Below, piece after piece: positions 52,695 to 61,580 of a stretch of 64,000 nucleotides of DNA (position 1 is its first letter; each line of letters opens with the position of its first letter). The stretch is from JACDAN01 sp963827705 (GTDB lineage: Bacteria; Actinomycetota; Thermoleophilia; Gaiellales; Gaiellaceae). The position numbers were made by a program, and so were the translations under genes. The notes under the pieces were generated by a model. The model did not search any database, was not told the origin of the DNA, and saw nothing but the letters and a program-made list of their open reading frames with translations. The stretch is taken from NCBI GenBank assembly GCA_963827705.1, contig CAWHBN010000017.1, forward strand, positions 62,001 through 126,000. Reading direction: 5' to 3'.

Positions 52695-53472
52695 CTGCGT
52701 CCTCCTCCGCCACCGCCGACTCGCCGAGGTAGGCGGCGGCGACGTCGAGGTTTCCGCGGATCTCCGCGGGCGTCCCGTCGGCGAGCGTCCGTCCCTGGTC
52801 GAGCACGACGATCCGGTCGCAGACGCTCATCACGAGCGCCATGTTGTGGTCGATCAGCAGCACGCCGGCGCCGTAGTCGTCACGGACGGAGCGCACCACG
52901 GAAGCGAAGTCCGGCACCTCCGCCTCGGGCAATCCGGCCGCGGGCTCGTCCATCAGGACGAACCGCGGCTCTGTGGCGAGCGCACGGGCGACGCCAAGCC
53001 GGCGCTCGTCGCCATGGGCGAGCACCCCGGCCGGCGCCTGCTCCTGCCCCTCCAGGCCGAGGAGCCCCAGCAGCTCGTCCGCCCGCCGCCGCGCCTTGCG
53101 CGGCCCTGCCCCGACGCCGATCGCCGCGACCTCGACGTTCTCTCGCACCGATAAGTCCCGGAAGGAGCGGCTGTGCTGGAAGGTCCGCGCGAGCCCAGCT
53201 CTTGCCCGCCGGTGCGCACTCCAGCGCGTGATGCGGCGGCCGGCCAGCTCCACGGATCCCGCCGTCGGGGAGTCGAACCCGGTCAGCACGTTCACGAGCG
53301 TCGATTTCCCGGCGCCGTTCGGTCCGATCAGCCCGACCACCTCGTGCCGATGCAGCTCGAGCGTGACGTCCTGGAGCGCGCGAACGCCCTCGAACGACCG
53401 CGAGACGGAGGAGGCCCGGAGGGTGTCTCCGGGCCTCCTCTCCGCCTGAGCGGCGCTGGGTTGGTCGCCCAA
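52687..53472 (-). CDS. livG: Branched-chain amino acid-type ABC ATPase (LivG)
   Basis: 261 residues: LRASSVSRSFEGVRALQDVTL start, Walker A GLIGPNGAGKSTLVNVLTGF, LivG-type insert with GLARTFQHSRSFRDLSVREN, Walker B FVLMDEPAAGLPE. The signature region reads LAHGDERRLGVARAL instead of LSYG.QRRLEIARAL, a mild departure from the family consensus. TTG start, five bases after the binding-protein stop. A perfect 11-bp hairpin (53410-53438) covers its early codons. Confidence 0.9.
   Translation of the reverse strand: MGDQPSAAQAERRPGDTLRASSVSRSFEGVRALQDVTLELHRHEVVGLIGPNGAGKSTLVNVLTGFDSPTAGSVELAGRRITRWSAHRRARAGLARTFQHSRSFRDLSVRENVEVAAIGVGAGPRKARRRADELLGLLGLEGQEQAPAGVLAHGDERRLGVARALATEPRFVLMDEPAAGLPEAEVPDFASVVRSVRDDYGAGVLLIDHNMALVMSVCDRIVVLDQGRTLADGTPAEIRGNLDVAAAYLGESAVAEEDAGG
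53410..53438 (-). other. Perfect hairpin over early livG codons
   Basis: 11-bp perfect inverted repeat (GGAGGCCCGGA and complement, 7-base loop) located 40-68 bases after the binding-protein stop. No alternative livG start exists downstream of it, so it lies in coding sequence. It could stabilise the livK message or lower expression of the distal genes. Confidence 0.45.
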
Positions 53473-53477
53473 CGTCG

Positions 53478-54665
53478 CTAGAGCTTCGGGACGACCTTCG
53501 CCGTCACCATCCCGACACGCTTGCCCTTGTTGTTCTGAACCTGGATCACGCGGTACGCGCGCCCGAACACGGTGTGCAGCTGCGGCGAGAAGCTCACGCG
53601 GCCCGAGATCGTCGGCACCTTCTTGAACTTCTCCATCTGCGCCGCGAGCCTCGCGCCGTTCGTCGAGCCTCCGGCCCGCTTGATCGCAGCGATGACGCCG
53701 TCGATCGCAGCGGGGCCGGTGACGAACCCGCCCGTGCCCGCTTTGACCTGGACGGCCAGGCGCCGAACGGCCCGATTCGGATCGTCGCCGAAGACCGACG
53801 CAAAGGTCACGGCGTAGTAGTTGGTGATCTTGGGGTTCTGTGTCACCCAGTACGTCCCGTCCCCGGCCCAGGAGTTGAGCACCGGCGTCTGGTTCCCGAG
53901 CGAGCGGAAGCCCGACGCGAATGCCGGAAGCTCGCCGAACGCCGTGGAAGTGACGTAGACGGCCGCGCGGCGCTGGTTCAGCCGGTTGACCGCGTTCTGG
54001 ACGTTGTTCGCTCCGGTCGCGTAGCTCTCACGCCCGACGATCCGGCCGCCCAGCTGCGTGTACCGCTTCTCGAACGCCGTGACGACGTTCTTGAAGTAGA
54101 CGAGCAGCGTGTTCGTGCCGAGGCCGGCTGTGCGCCAGCCGCGACGGATCGCGTACTCGGCCATCGCCGATCCCTCGTCCTGAGCCACGTTTCCGTAGCT
54201 GAAGGCGAGCTTGCCTTTCCGGCCGAAGCGCTTCGGGCCCATCTGGTCGGTGCCGATGCACGGCGCGATCGTGAGCTTCCCGCGGTTGATCGCCTCCTGG
54301 ACGACCGGCGTCGCGAAGTCCACGTCGCAGGTCACGAAGATGACGTGCGCCCCCTTGCCGAGGAGGTTCCTCGCGCAGGACTTGGCGCGCGCGGGGTTGT
54401 TGTTGTTCGTGTCGCAGGTGTCGATTCGGATCGGCCTGCCGCCGACCCCGCCTTTCGCGTTGATCTGGCGCACGTGGATGCGGGCGGCGGCAAGAGCCGG
54501 CCCGTCGAACGGCGCCATGTTGCCCTTGCTGTCGAACGCCCAGCCGATGACGATGGCCGGTCTCGTCGCCGCCGAGCTATCGCTGCTCGCGCCTCCGAGC
54601 GCCGCCACCGCCACTGCAGTTCCAACGAGGAGCGCCGCAGCGACCCCCCACCTCGTCTTGCGCAT
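53478..54665 (-). CDS. livK: ABC transporter substrate-binding protein (Leu/Ile/Val-type)
   Basis: 395-residue periplasmic-type binding protein (Peripla_BP_6). Signal peptide at 1-30 without an obvious lipobox Cys, then two alpha/beta lobes; GGVGGRPIRIDTCDTNNNNP is the usual early motif. The mature protein is rich in basic residues. It delivers the substrate to LivHMGF. It is the first transporter gene and has a 78-base gap upstream, so it may have its own promoter within the cluster. Confidence 0.9.
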   Translation of the reverse strand: MRKTRWGVAAALLVGTAVAVAALGGASSDSSAATRPAIVIGWAFDSKGNMAPFDGPALAAARIHVRQINAKGGVGGRPIRIDTCDTNNNNPARAKSCARNLLGKGAHVIFVTCDVDFATPVVQEAINRGKLTIAPCIGTDQMGPKRFGRKGKLAFSYGNVAQDEGSAMAEYAIRRGWRTAGLGTNTLLVYFKNVVTAFEKRYTQLGGRIVGRESYATGANNVQNAVNRLNQRRAAVYVTSTAFGELPAFASGFRSLGNQTPVLNSWAGDGTYWVTQNPKITNYYAVTFASVFGDDPNRAVRRLAVQVKAGTGGFVTGPAAIDGVIAAIKRAGGSTNGARLAAQMEKFKKVPTISGRVSFSPQLHTVFGRAYRVIQVQNNKGKRVGMVTAKVVPKL

Positions 54666-54743
54666 GTTGCTCCTCCCGCCTCAGATCAGGACAGATTTTC
54701 GAGAGATCCCCGAGGTAGATACTGAACGTACGGGGAACGGCGG

Positions 54744-55715
54744 TCAATCGGATGCCCACGAGGCTTCTCGCGCCTTGACGAGCCGGTACATCGCAGTCTG
54801 CAGCGGGACCGCGACACCGAGCCGCTCGGCCTCCCGCACGAGCGCGCCGGTGATCTGGTCGACTTCCGTCGGGCGGTGCGCCTCGACGTCCTCGAGCATC
54901 GAGGGGTAGTGGCGGCTGCCGCGACGCGTCGCGAGCACGTTCATCTCCCACGGGTCCTCGTGGAGCTCGACTCCAGCGGCGGCTGCGACCTGCTTGCCCT
55001 CGTCCATGAGGTCCCGGACGAGGGTGCCGAGATCCTCGAGACGCTCCTGCTGCGCGAAGTGCGGGTCGTGCGGCAGCCCGGTGAGCGCGGCGACGGTGTT
55101 CACCGTCGAGTTGAAGATCAGCTTCGACCACTGCGCCGGGCGGAGATCTTCGAATGCCCGCGCCTTCAGCTCTGACGCGACCAGCAGCCCGGCGATCTCC
55201 TCCACCACCGCGTACGGCGTCTCCCCGTACGGGCCGAGCCATGTTTCCGTGTCGAGGATGTACTCGACGTGGTCGTCCGCGTGCCGCGTCCCACTCATGA
55301 AGGTGACGGCGGAGACGAGCTGCCACGGGCCGTGGCGGCGGGCGATCTCCTCCGCGCCGAGGCCGTTCTGCACCGTCATCACCGTGGCCGCCGGCCAGTG
55401 ACCGGCGAGGCGCGCGAGCGCCTGGTCGAGTTCCGTCGTCTTCGTCGCGACGATGACGAGGTCCGGCTCGAGAAGCTGCGCGGGCTCCGTCGTCGCTGCC
55501 ACCTCGGCGACGAAGTCGTGGCGGCCCGAGACCCGGAGGCCGTTTTCGCCGAGCGCGCGCGCATGCTCCTCCCTCCGGCACAGAACGGACGTTGCGGCCA
55601 CCCGGGAGAGGTGCGCCGCATAAAGGCTGCCGATGACCCCGGCGCCGACTACGCAGACACGCGAGATAGCGCCTCCACTCCGCGCCTGGCGAGCTCCCGC
55701 GGGTCTTCCTTCCAC
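54744..55715 (-). CDS. Ketopantoate reductase-family dehydrogenase (PanE/ApbA-like), copy 2
   Basis: About 310 residues: VCVVGAGVIGSLYAAHLSRV Rossmann motif, MTVQNGLGAEEIA loop, catalytic Lys motif WSKLIFNSTVNTVAALTG. Paralogous to the gene at 49158. The only standard in-frame start is GTG 55715, which would overlap the upstream TIM-barrel gene by 67 bases and add about 17 residues before the fold. The real start may be a non-standard codon close to VCVVG. Role inferred as an oxo-acid reductase or hydroxy-acid dehydrogenase in the same pathway. Confidence 0.82.
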   Translation of the reverse strand: MEGRPAGARQARSGGAISRVCVVGAGVIGSLYAAHLSRVAATSVLCRREEHARALGENGLRVSGRHDFVAEVAATTEPAQLLEPDLVIVATKTTELDQALARLAGHWPAATVMTVQNGLGAEEIARRHGPWQLVSAVTFMSGTRHADDHVEYILDTETWLGPYGETPYAVVEEIAGLLVASELKARAFEDLRPAQWSKLIFNSTVNTVAALTGLPHDPHFAQQERLEDLGTLVRDLMDEGKQVAAAAGVELHEDPWEMNVLATRRGSRHYPSMLEDVEAHRPTEVDQITGALVREAERLGVAVPLQTAMYRLVKAREASWASD

Positions 55716-56437
55716 AGCGAGTCCGGAAGCTCGGGGTCGGAGAAGATCTCGAGGTCCAGGAGGCCATCCCAGTGCAGGGCGTCCAGGATCGGCGCGTAGT
55801 CGACCGTGCCATCGCCAGGGAGGACGCGGTCGTTCGTGTTCCGCGTCGGCTCGCGCCAGTCGGCCAGGTGGACGCCGACGATGCGGTCGCGGTGACGCTC
55901 GATCTGCTCGAGCGGCTGGTTCCAGAGATGCCAGGCGTCGTACATCAGCCCGACGTCCGGGCGGCCGGCCTCCATGATCAGCTCAGCCGCCTCGTCGAGC
56001 GAGCTGACGATCGTCCAGAGCTCGGCGAACTCCTGCTGGATCGGCTCCACGGCGACCTGGACGCCGACCGCCGCGGCCGCATCGGCGATGTGCCGGATGC
56101 CCTCGACGACGGTCTCCCGATCCTCGCCGGGGCCGGTCAGGAACAGCACCGCATCCGGCTCGAACGGCGCGAGGCGCCGGACCCCGGCGCAGACCGCCTC
56201 GATCCGCTGCGCAGGATCCTCCGGCCCCTCCATCAACGGCAGCGACAGGATCGAGGGCACCTCGGTGACGGCGACCGCCGCATCCAGCCCGCTGGCCCTG
56301 AAGCGGCTGAGCGAGTCGTCGGCAAGCTTCATCTCCCAGATCCCGATCCCGTCGGCGCCTGCGTCCTTGTAGGCGTCGAGGTCGTCGGCGAACGACTGCC
56401 CGACCGTGGTGATCTGGGAGATCGAGTAGCGCGGCAT
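55649..56437 (-). CDS. Sugar phosphate isomerase/epimerase-type TIM-barrel protein
   Basis: 262 residues of the AP-endonuclease 2/xylose-isomerase-like TIM-barrel superfamily. Likely metal ligands lie in VAVEPIQQ (Glu), GLMYDAWHLWNQP (Asp and His), VHLADWREP (His) and LEIFSDPE (Glu). Such enzymes act as isomerases, epimerases or dehydratases on sugars and related polyols. ATG 56437 overlaps the stop of the upstream FAD oxidoreductase (TGATG). Confidence 0.83.
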   Translation of the reverse strand: MPRYSISQITTVGQSFADDLDAYKDAGADGIGIWEMKLADDSLSRFRASGLDAAVAVTEVPSILSLPLMEGPEDPAQRIEAVCAGVRRLAPFEPDAVLFLTGPGEDRETVVEGIRHIADAAAAVGVQVAVEPIQQEFAELWTIVSSLDEAAELIMEAGRPDVGLMYDAWHLWNQPLEQIERHRDRIVGVHLADWREPTRNTNDRVLPGDGTVDYAPILDALHWDGLLDLEIFSDPELPDSLWKEDPRELARRGVEALSRVSA

Positions 56438-58041
56438 CAGCGGCGGACGAGCCCCCGCGCCCGCTCGGCGAGGGACGGCTTCAGAAGCTGCTGGGCGACA
56501 AGCGCTCCGGAGCCGCCGCCGAGCCCGGGGCCGGGATGCGTGCTGGCTCCGACGTGCCAGACCCCTGGGACCGGCGTCCGGTGGCCCGGCTGCGAGCCGA
56601 GCGGCCGCCAGAGGAAGTTCTGGTCGAGGGCGAGGGAGCCGCCGTAGGGGTCGCCGTGGTGGAGGTTGATGTTCGCGGCCTGCAGATCGGCGGGCGAGAG
56701 CGCGGTGCGGGCGAGGATCGACGACTCCAGGTTCGGGATGTGGCGGGCGAGGCGCGACTGGATCCGCTCGGCGTAGCGCTCGCGGAGCTCCTCCGTCCAC
56801 TCGCCCGCGCCGACGTCGATCTCGCCGGCGGCGTCGCCCTTGATCCGCCACGGGAGCTCCTGGAGCTGGATCCAGAGGAGGCCCTTCCCCTCCGGTGCAC
56901 GCGACTCGTCCATCGTGAGCGGCTGCCCCACGACGACCGTGGCCTCCGCCGGCAGCAGCCCGCGGTCCGCCTCGTTCACGGCCCGGGAGACGCCGTCGAG
57001 CCCCGGCGTCAGGTGGACGATGGCCGTCCGACCGAGCCGCTCGTCACCCTCCCAGCGCGGCGGCTCGGAGAGCGCGTAGTGGATCTGCATCTCCGAGCGC
57101 CCGTAGCGGAAGCCCTTCGCCTTGTCCTCGTAGCCTTCGAGCAGCTCGCCGTAGAGCTGCGTCGGCGTCACGTTGCAGATCACCTCCGTCGCGGAGATGG
57201 TCTCGCCGTCCGCAGTGCGCACGCCGCCGCTGAACACCCGCTCGACGTGGACACTCGTCTCGCAGGTGCCGCCGTTCTCCCGGATCAGCGCGACAAGAGC
57301 GTCGGCGAGCTTCTGGCCGCCGCCGCGCGGAATCGGCATGCCGCCCTCCTGGACGGCGACCGCGATCACCTGGGCCATGTAGCCGGAGGCCGCCGCGTCG
57401 GGACCGAGGCCTGTGTGGAGCACCCACGGTGCGAGGACACCGTGTGCCCGCTCCGAGCCGAACGTCGTCTCCAGCCAGTCCCGGGCCGAGATGAGCAGGC
57501 GGCCGGTGAACTCCGCCGCGCCCTGACGGCCGAGCCTCCGAACGGCCTTCACGCCGAGGCCCACGCCCTGGCGTGACCACAGCTCGGTCCCGAGGACCCC
57601 GAACGCGAGGTCGGCGTTCGGGAAGAACTCGCCCAGCATTGCCCGCCAGGCGTCGCCGTCACCGGCGTGGTGACGGTCGAGCTCGGCAGCGTTCTCGTCA
57701 GCCGTGCGGAGGAGGAATGCACTCTCGCCGTCGGGGTAGAGCGTCCCAGTCGGGAGGTCGGTATTGAGGTAATCGAGACCGTGGCGGGCCAGATCTGCGC
57801 CGAGCTGTGCGTGAGCCGGGCCTCCGACCCAGAGCGGATGCCATGCGCTGAACACGTCGTGCTTGAAGCCGGGCTCCGTGATCTCGTCCGTCTTGATCGC
57901 GCCTCCGAACCAGTCGTTCCGTTCGAGCACACACACAGCGCGGCCGGCGCGCGCGAGCAGCGCGGCACACGCGAGGCCGTTGATCCCGCTGCCGACGACG
58001 ACGTCGTCGTACGCTCGGCTCAGGAGCACACCGCCGTGCAC
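56437..58041 (-). CDS. FAD/NAD(P)-dependent oxidoreductase (phytoene desaturase-like)
   Basis: About 530 residues. N-terminal dinucleotide-binding motif YDDVVVGSGINGLACAALLARAG followed by CVLERNDWFGG, and C-terminal motif VGASTHPGPGLGGGSG typical of the CrtI/NAD(P)-binding 'Rossmann-like' amine oxidase group. No carotenoid genes are nearby, so a role in oxidising the pathway substrate is more likely than carotenoid synthesis. Start uncertain: GTG 58041 or GTG 58029, both overlapping the RidA gene. Confidence 0.85.
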   Translation of the reverse strand: MHGGVLLSRAYDDVVVGSGINGLACAALLARAGRAVCVLERNDWFGGAIKTDEITEPGFKHDVFSAWHPLWVGGPAHAQLGADLARHGLDYLNTDLPTGTLYPDGESAFLLRTADENAAELDRHHAGDGDAWRAMLGEFFPNADLAFGVLGTELWSRQGVGLGVKAVRRLGRQGAAEFTGRLLISARDWLETTFGSERAHGVLAPWVLHTGLGPDAAASGYMAQVIAVAVQEGGMPIPRGGGQKLADALVALIRENGGTCETSVHVERVFSGGVRTADGETISATEVICNVTPTQLYGELLEGYEDKAKGFRYGRSEMQIHYALSEPPRWEGDERLGRTAIVHLTPGLDGVSRAVNEADRGLLPAEATVVVGQPLTMDESRAPEGKGLLWIQLQELPWRIKGDAAGEIDVGAGEWTEELRERYAERIQSRLARHIPNLESSILARTALSPADLQAANINLHHGDPYGGSLALDQNFLWRPLGSQPGHRTPVPGVWHVGASTHPGPGLGGGSGALVAQQLLKPSLAERARGLVRR

Positions 58042-58409
58042 TCGATCTCGATCAGGCAGCCCGGCACGGCGAGACCGGTGATGCCGACGATCGTCTGCGC
58101 CGGGTGGTCGGCGCCGCCGGTGACCTCGTCGATCGCCTTCGTGATCGTCTCGTACTCGGTCGGCTGCGTCGTATAGATCGTGCGTCGCACGATGTCGTCC
58201 CAGCCGACGCCGGCGGCGTCCATCGCAGTCTTCAGGTTCCGCATCGCCGCGGCCGTCTGGCCGTGCAGGTCGTCGGCGGCGAGGGAGAAGTCCAAGCCGA
58301 TCCCCAGCTGGCCGGCGAAGTGGACGACCCTCTGGCCTTCCGCCACGGCGACGTGGCTGAAGCCTGGTGCCGGATGGAGCTCCGGCGGGTTGATCAACTC
58401 TCGAGTCAC
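58020..58409 (-). CDS. ridA: RidA-family enamine/imine deaminase
   Basis: 129 residues of the YjgF/RidA family: HFAGQLGIGLDFSLAADDLHGQTAAAM and the C-terminal GLAVPGCLIEIECTAV. The canonical catalytic Arg position (around 105 in RidA) is not obvious, as the segment reads PAQTIVGITGL, so this may be an atypical Rid subfamily. RidA hydrolyses reactive enamines or imines, and pathway-specific Rid proteins are common in nitrogen compound catabolism. GTG overlaps the upstream DRE-TIM gene stop. Confidence 0.82.
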   Translation of the reverse strand: MTRELINPPELHPAPGFSHVAVAEGQRVVHFAGQLGIGLDFSLAADDLHGQTAAAMRNLKTAMDAAGVGWDDIVRRTIYTTQPTEYETITKAIDEVTGGADHPAQTIVGITGLAVPGCLIEIECTAVCS

Positions 58410-59563
58410 GATGCTGGTCCTTTCACGAGCTGACGGAACTCCTCGTCGGTGACGAGCCCGCGCTTCTCGGTTCCGAGCCTCTTGACGGCGGCGAGCACCT
58501 CGGCACGCCGTTCCTCCGGCACGTCGAGCCCCAGCTCCTCGGCCTTGATCCGGATCGAATCGAGGCCGCTCTTCTTGCCGAGCACGATGCCGCGCTCGGC
58601 TGAGACGAGCTCGGACGAGTACGGCTCGATCGCTTCCGGGTCGTGGAACTGGCTCGCGACGGCCCCGCTCTCCCGCCGGAAGAGGTTCTCGCCGGTAAGG
58701 GGCTTCCAGGGCTCGAGCTCGTAGCCCGACAGCTGCTGTACGCGGTCGGCGAGCGCACGGGCCTTCGTCAGGTCGAGCGCCGTCTCGACGCCGTAGACGG
58801 CGCGCAGCGCGAGCGCGACCTCGCCGAGGTTGGCGTTCCCGGCCCGTTCTCCCATCCCGTTCACCGTGCCGTGGATCCACCGGGCTCCCGCCTTCACCGC
58901 CGCGACGGCGTTCGCGGTCGCCAGGCCGAAGTCGTTGTGGCCGTGGAAGTGGATCGCGACGTCCGGCCCGAGGCGCTCACGCGTCCGGCCGACGAGCTCG
59001 GCGACGCCCTCCGGCCCGGCGACTCCGATCGTGTCGACCACGACCACCTCCGCCGCGCCCGCCTCAACCGCAGCGGCGTACGCGGCGTCGTAGAAGTCCG
59101 GCTCGGCGCGGGTGGAGTCGACGCCGAAGTACGCGACGTGGATCCCGCTCTCGACCGCGTAGGACACGGCCGAGCGGATCCGCTCCAGCATCGTCTCCCG
59201 GGAGACCCCAAGCGCACGGAGCTTCAGCTCCGAGATCGGCGACTCGATCACGCTCGCCGGGACGCCAAGCTCGACCAGCGCCTCGACGTCGGCCTGCACC
59301 GCGCGCGAGAAGCCCCAGACCTGGGCGGCGAGGCCCGCCTCCGAGATCAGCCGCACGGCCTCCCAGTCGTCCTCGGAGACGCGCGGGAAGCCGGCCTCGA
59401 TGCGCTCGACGCCCGCCTCGGAGAGCGCGCGGGCGATCTCGAGCTTCTCCTCCGGCATCAGCACGACGCCGACCGTCTGCTCGCCGTCGCGGAGCGTCGT
59501 GTCGTAGAAGCCGACCTCGGCCTGCAGCGCGTGCGGCCGGTTGAGCTCGCCGGTCCAGATCAC
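58406..59563 (-). CDS. DRE-TIM metallolyase, homocitrate synthase-like
   Basis: 385 residues. GFYDTTLRDGEQTVGVVL contains the metal-binding DRE motif, HFHGHNDFGLATANAVAAV the HxH motif, then NGMGERAGNANLGE and the C-terminal RESGAVASQFHDPE...LGKKSG. It resembles homocitrate synthase and shortened isopropylmalate synthases and lacks the LeuA regulatory domain. The expected reaction is an aldol-type condensation of acetyl-CoA with a 2-oxo acid, or the reverse cleavage. In this operon a lyase step is as likely as synthesis. GTG start. Confidence 0.85.
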   Translation of the reverse strand: MIWTGELNRPHALQAEVGFYDTTLRDGEQTVGVVLMPEEKLEIARALSEAGVERIEAGFPRVSEDDWEAVRLISEAGLAAQVWGFSRAVQADVEALVELGVPASVIESPISELKLRALGVSRETMLERIRSAVSYAVESGIHVAYFGVDSTRAEPDFYDAAYAAAVEAGAAEVVVVDTIGVAGPEGVAELVGRTRERLGPDVAIHFHGHNDFGLATANAVAAVKAGARWIHGTVNGMGERAGNANLGEVALALRAVYGVETALDLTKARALADRVQQLSGYELEPWKPLTGENLFRRESGAVASQFHDPEAIEPYSSELVSAERGIVLGKKSGLDSIRIKAEELGLDVPEERRAEVLAAVKRLGTEKRGLVTDEEFRQLVKGPAS

Positions 59564-60717
59564 CGCACGATCCCGTCGGGAAACGGCGACAGCTTCTCGG
59601 CGCCGTCGGCGGTGATCAGGAAGTTGTCCTCCACGCGAAGACCGCCGCCCCCTTCCCAGTAGGCGCCGGGCTCGATCGCGAGCACCATGCCCTCCTCGAC
59701 CGTGGCGCTCGTGTCGGCCTGGTGCGCGTACGGCGGCTCGTGGGCCCGGGCGCCGACGCCGTGCGCGACCGGGTGTGACGGCTGGCCCGGGTACCCCGCC
59801 TGGTCGATCCCCTCCCGGATGAGCCGATCGAGCTCGGCGAGGCTCGCGCCCGGCCGGCAGTGGTCGATCGCCCGCTCGTACACGGCCATCAGGCTCTCAC
59901 GAAGGCGCTCGTACTGCGGGGTCAACTCACCCGGGCAGAGGTTCTTCGTGTGGTCGCACCAGTAGCCGTCGGCGCAGACCCAGATCTCGAAGAGCGTCGG
60001 CTCGTGCTCCTGGACTGGCCGGTCGGCGGTCGCGGTGAACGTCCGGATCCCCTCCCCCGACCAGACGAGCGAGAAGCCCAGCGCGAGGTCGACCTTGCCT
60101 TCCCAGCCCGTCCCGCGGCCGTGGACGTAGCCGTTCCAGAGCGCCGCGGCCTCGCTCTCCTTCATGCCGGGCCGGAGCTGGGCGCGCGTGTAGTCCATCG
60201 CGGCGGCCGCGATCTCGTTTGCGAGGCGCATCCGCTCGAGCTCTTGCTCGGTCTTGATCGCGCGGGCCCGGGCGAGGAGCGGCGTCGCGTCCGCCGCGCC
60301 CGGCCAGGCGTCGAACCAGGCTCGTGTGTAGGTCGTGGGCTCGCCGACCATGCGGTCCGACGCCTGCGTCCCGAGCGAGAGCTCGACGCCGACCTTCCCA
60401 TAGTCCTTGGACGCCTCGACTGCGAGCGCCAGCGCCCTCGCCTGCGGCGGCCGCGGGTCGGACTCGTCGTAGCCGCGGAACAAGCGGACGTCCGTCGTCC
60501 AGGACATGCGATCGGCATCACCGGCCGAGGCCTCGAGGCAGATCAGCGTCGGGTCGCCCTCCCGCGGGAAGACGACCGCGTCGTAGCCCTTCATGCCCCA
60601 GAAATTGGAGAGGTAAAGGACGTTGTCGGGTGCGCGGACCACGAGGGCATCGACGCCCTCCTCCACCATGAGCTCGCGAACCCGCTCGAGCTTCGCGTCG
60701 TCGCAGGGCCAGCTCAC
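59560..60717 (-). CDS. M24-family metallopeptidase (prolidase-like)
   Basis: 385 residues with creatinase-like N-terminal domain and pita-bread domain. Ligand positions are largely preserved: FEIWVCADGYWCDHTKNL (second Asp present, first replaced by Glu), HPVAHGVGARAHEPP, LAIEPGAYW and RVEDNFLIT. It is therefore likely to be an active metal enzyme, unlike the M24 protein at 48094. The GTG overlaps the stop of the FAH gene (GTGA). Expected to cleave an X-Pro, amide or related C-N bond. Confidence 0.87.
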   Translation of the reverse strand: MSWPCDDAKLERVRELMVEEGVDALVVRAPDNVLYLSNFWGMKGYDAVVFPREGDPTLICLEASAGDADRMSWTTDVRLFRGYDESDPRPPQARALALAVEASKDYGKVGVELSLGTQASDRMVGEPTTYTRAWFDAWPGAADATPLLARARAIKTEQELERMRLANEIAAAAMDYTRAQLRPGMKESEAAALWNGYVHGRGTGWEGKVDLALGFSLVWSGEGIRTFTATADRPVQEHEPTLFEIWVCADGYWCDHTKNLCPGELTPQYERLRESLMAVYERAIDHCRPGASLAELDRLIREGIDQAGYPGQPSHPVAHGVGARAHEPPYAHQADTSATVEEGMVLAIEPGAYWEGGGGLRVEDNFLITADGAEKLSPFPDGIVR

Positions 60718-61580
60718 CAGCGAACGCGCTCGGGCGCAGGCTCGCCGTGCGCCTCCCGCCACGAGATCACCGGGTTTCGCAGCACGCCGATCCGCTCGAT
60801 CTCCGCCTCCATCACGTCGCCCGGCTTCAGGTAGAGCGACGCCGCGTCCTCGCTGAACCCGGCCACGCCGCTGACCGTCCCCGTCGAGAGAACGTCGCCC
60901 GCCGAGTACCCGAGCGCCGAGTAGTGGGACAGGATCTCCGGGATCGTCACGGACATGCGGCCCGAGTGGGACGTCTGCCGCACCTCTCCGTTGACCCGCA
61001 GCTCCATCGCGAGGTCATGCGGGTCGGGGATCTCGTCCGTGGTCACGATCCAGGGGCCGAGGGGACAGAAGGTGTCGATCGCCTTGCAGAACGAGAAGAC
61101 TCCCGACTCCATCTCCCGCCGCTGGATGTCGCGGGCGGTGATGTCGTTGAAGACCACGTAGCCGCCGACGTAGTCCATCGCCTCCTCGGCCGAGAACCAC
61201 TTGCCGGGCTTCGAGATCACGACGGCCAGCTCGAGCTCGTAGTCGAGCTCCTCGGTCAGGTGCTCGGGGTAGACGACCGGGTCGTCGGGGCCGACCAGCG
61301 CGTCGACGTTCTGGAAGAAGACGATCCACGGCGCGATCGCGTGCGACCAGTCCACCTGCTTCGACTCCTCCTCGTGCTCGCGGAAGTTCCCGGCCGTGTG
61401 GAAGAACTTCTTCGGAACGATGGGCGCCTCGAGGTCTGCCTCGGCGAGCGCCGTCCGCTCGCCGGCGTCCTCGGCGCCCCCGCGCTCGAAATACGTGCGC
61501 ATGTCGGGAACGTCGAGCCTGGCGATCTCCTCGCCGTCGATACGGCCGACCTTGCCGCCGTCGTAGGTGACCAGCCTCAT
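60714..61580 (-). CDS. Fumarylacetoacetate hydrolase-family protein
   Basis: 288 residues: N-terminal cap (MRLVTYDGGKVGRIDGEE), then the FAH beta-roll with metal ligands in LDYELELAVVISKPGKWFS and VFNDITARDIQRRE, and the C-terminal YSAGDVLSTGTVSGVAGF and LKPGDVMEAEIERIG. Family members hydrolyse C-C bonds in 3-oxo acids or decarboxylate oxaloacetate-like acids. ATG overlaps the M20 gene stop (ATGA). Probably a late ring- or chain-cleavage step of the pathway. Confidence 0.9.
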   Translation of the reverse strand: MRLVTYDGGKVGRIDGEEIARLDVPDMRTYFERGGAEDAGERTALAEADLEAPIVPKKFFHTAGNFREHEEESKQVDWSHAIAPWIVFFQNVDALVGPDDPVVYPEHLTEELDYELELAVVISKPGKWFSAEEAMDYVGGYVVFNDITARDIQRREMESGVFSFCKAIDTFCPLGPWIVTTDEIPDPHDLAMELRVNGEVRQTSHSGRMSVTIPEILSHYSALGYSAGDVLSTGTVSGVAGFSEDAASLYLKPGDVMEAEIERIGVLRNPVISWREAHGEPAPERVRW

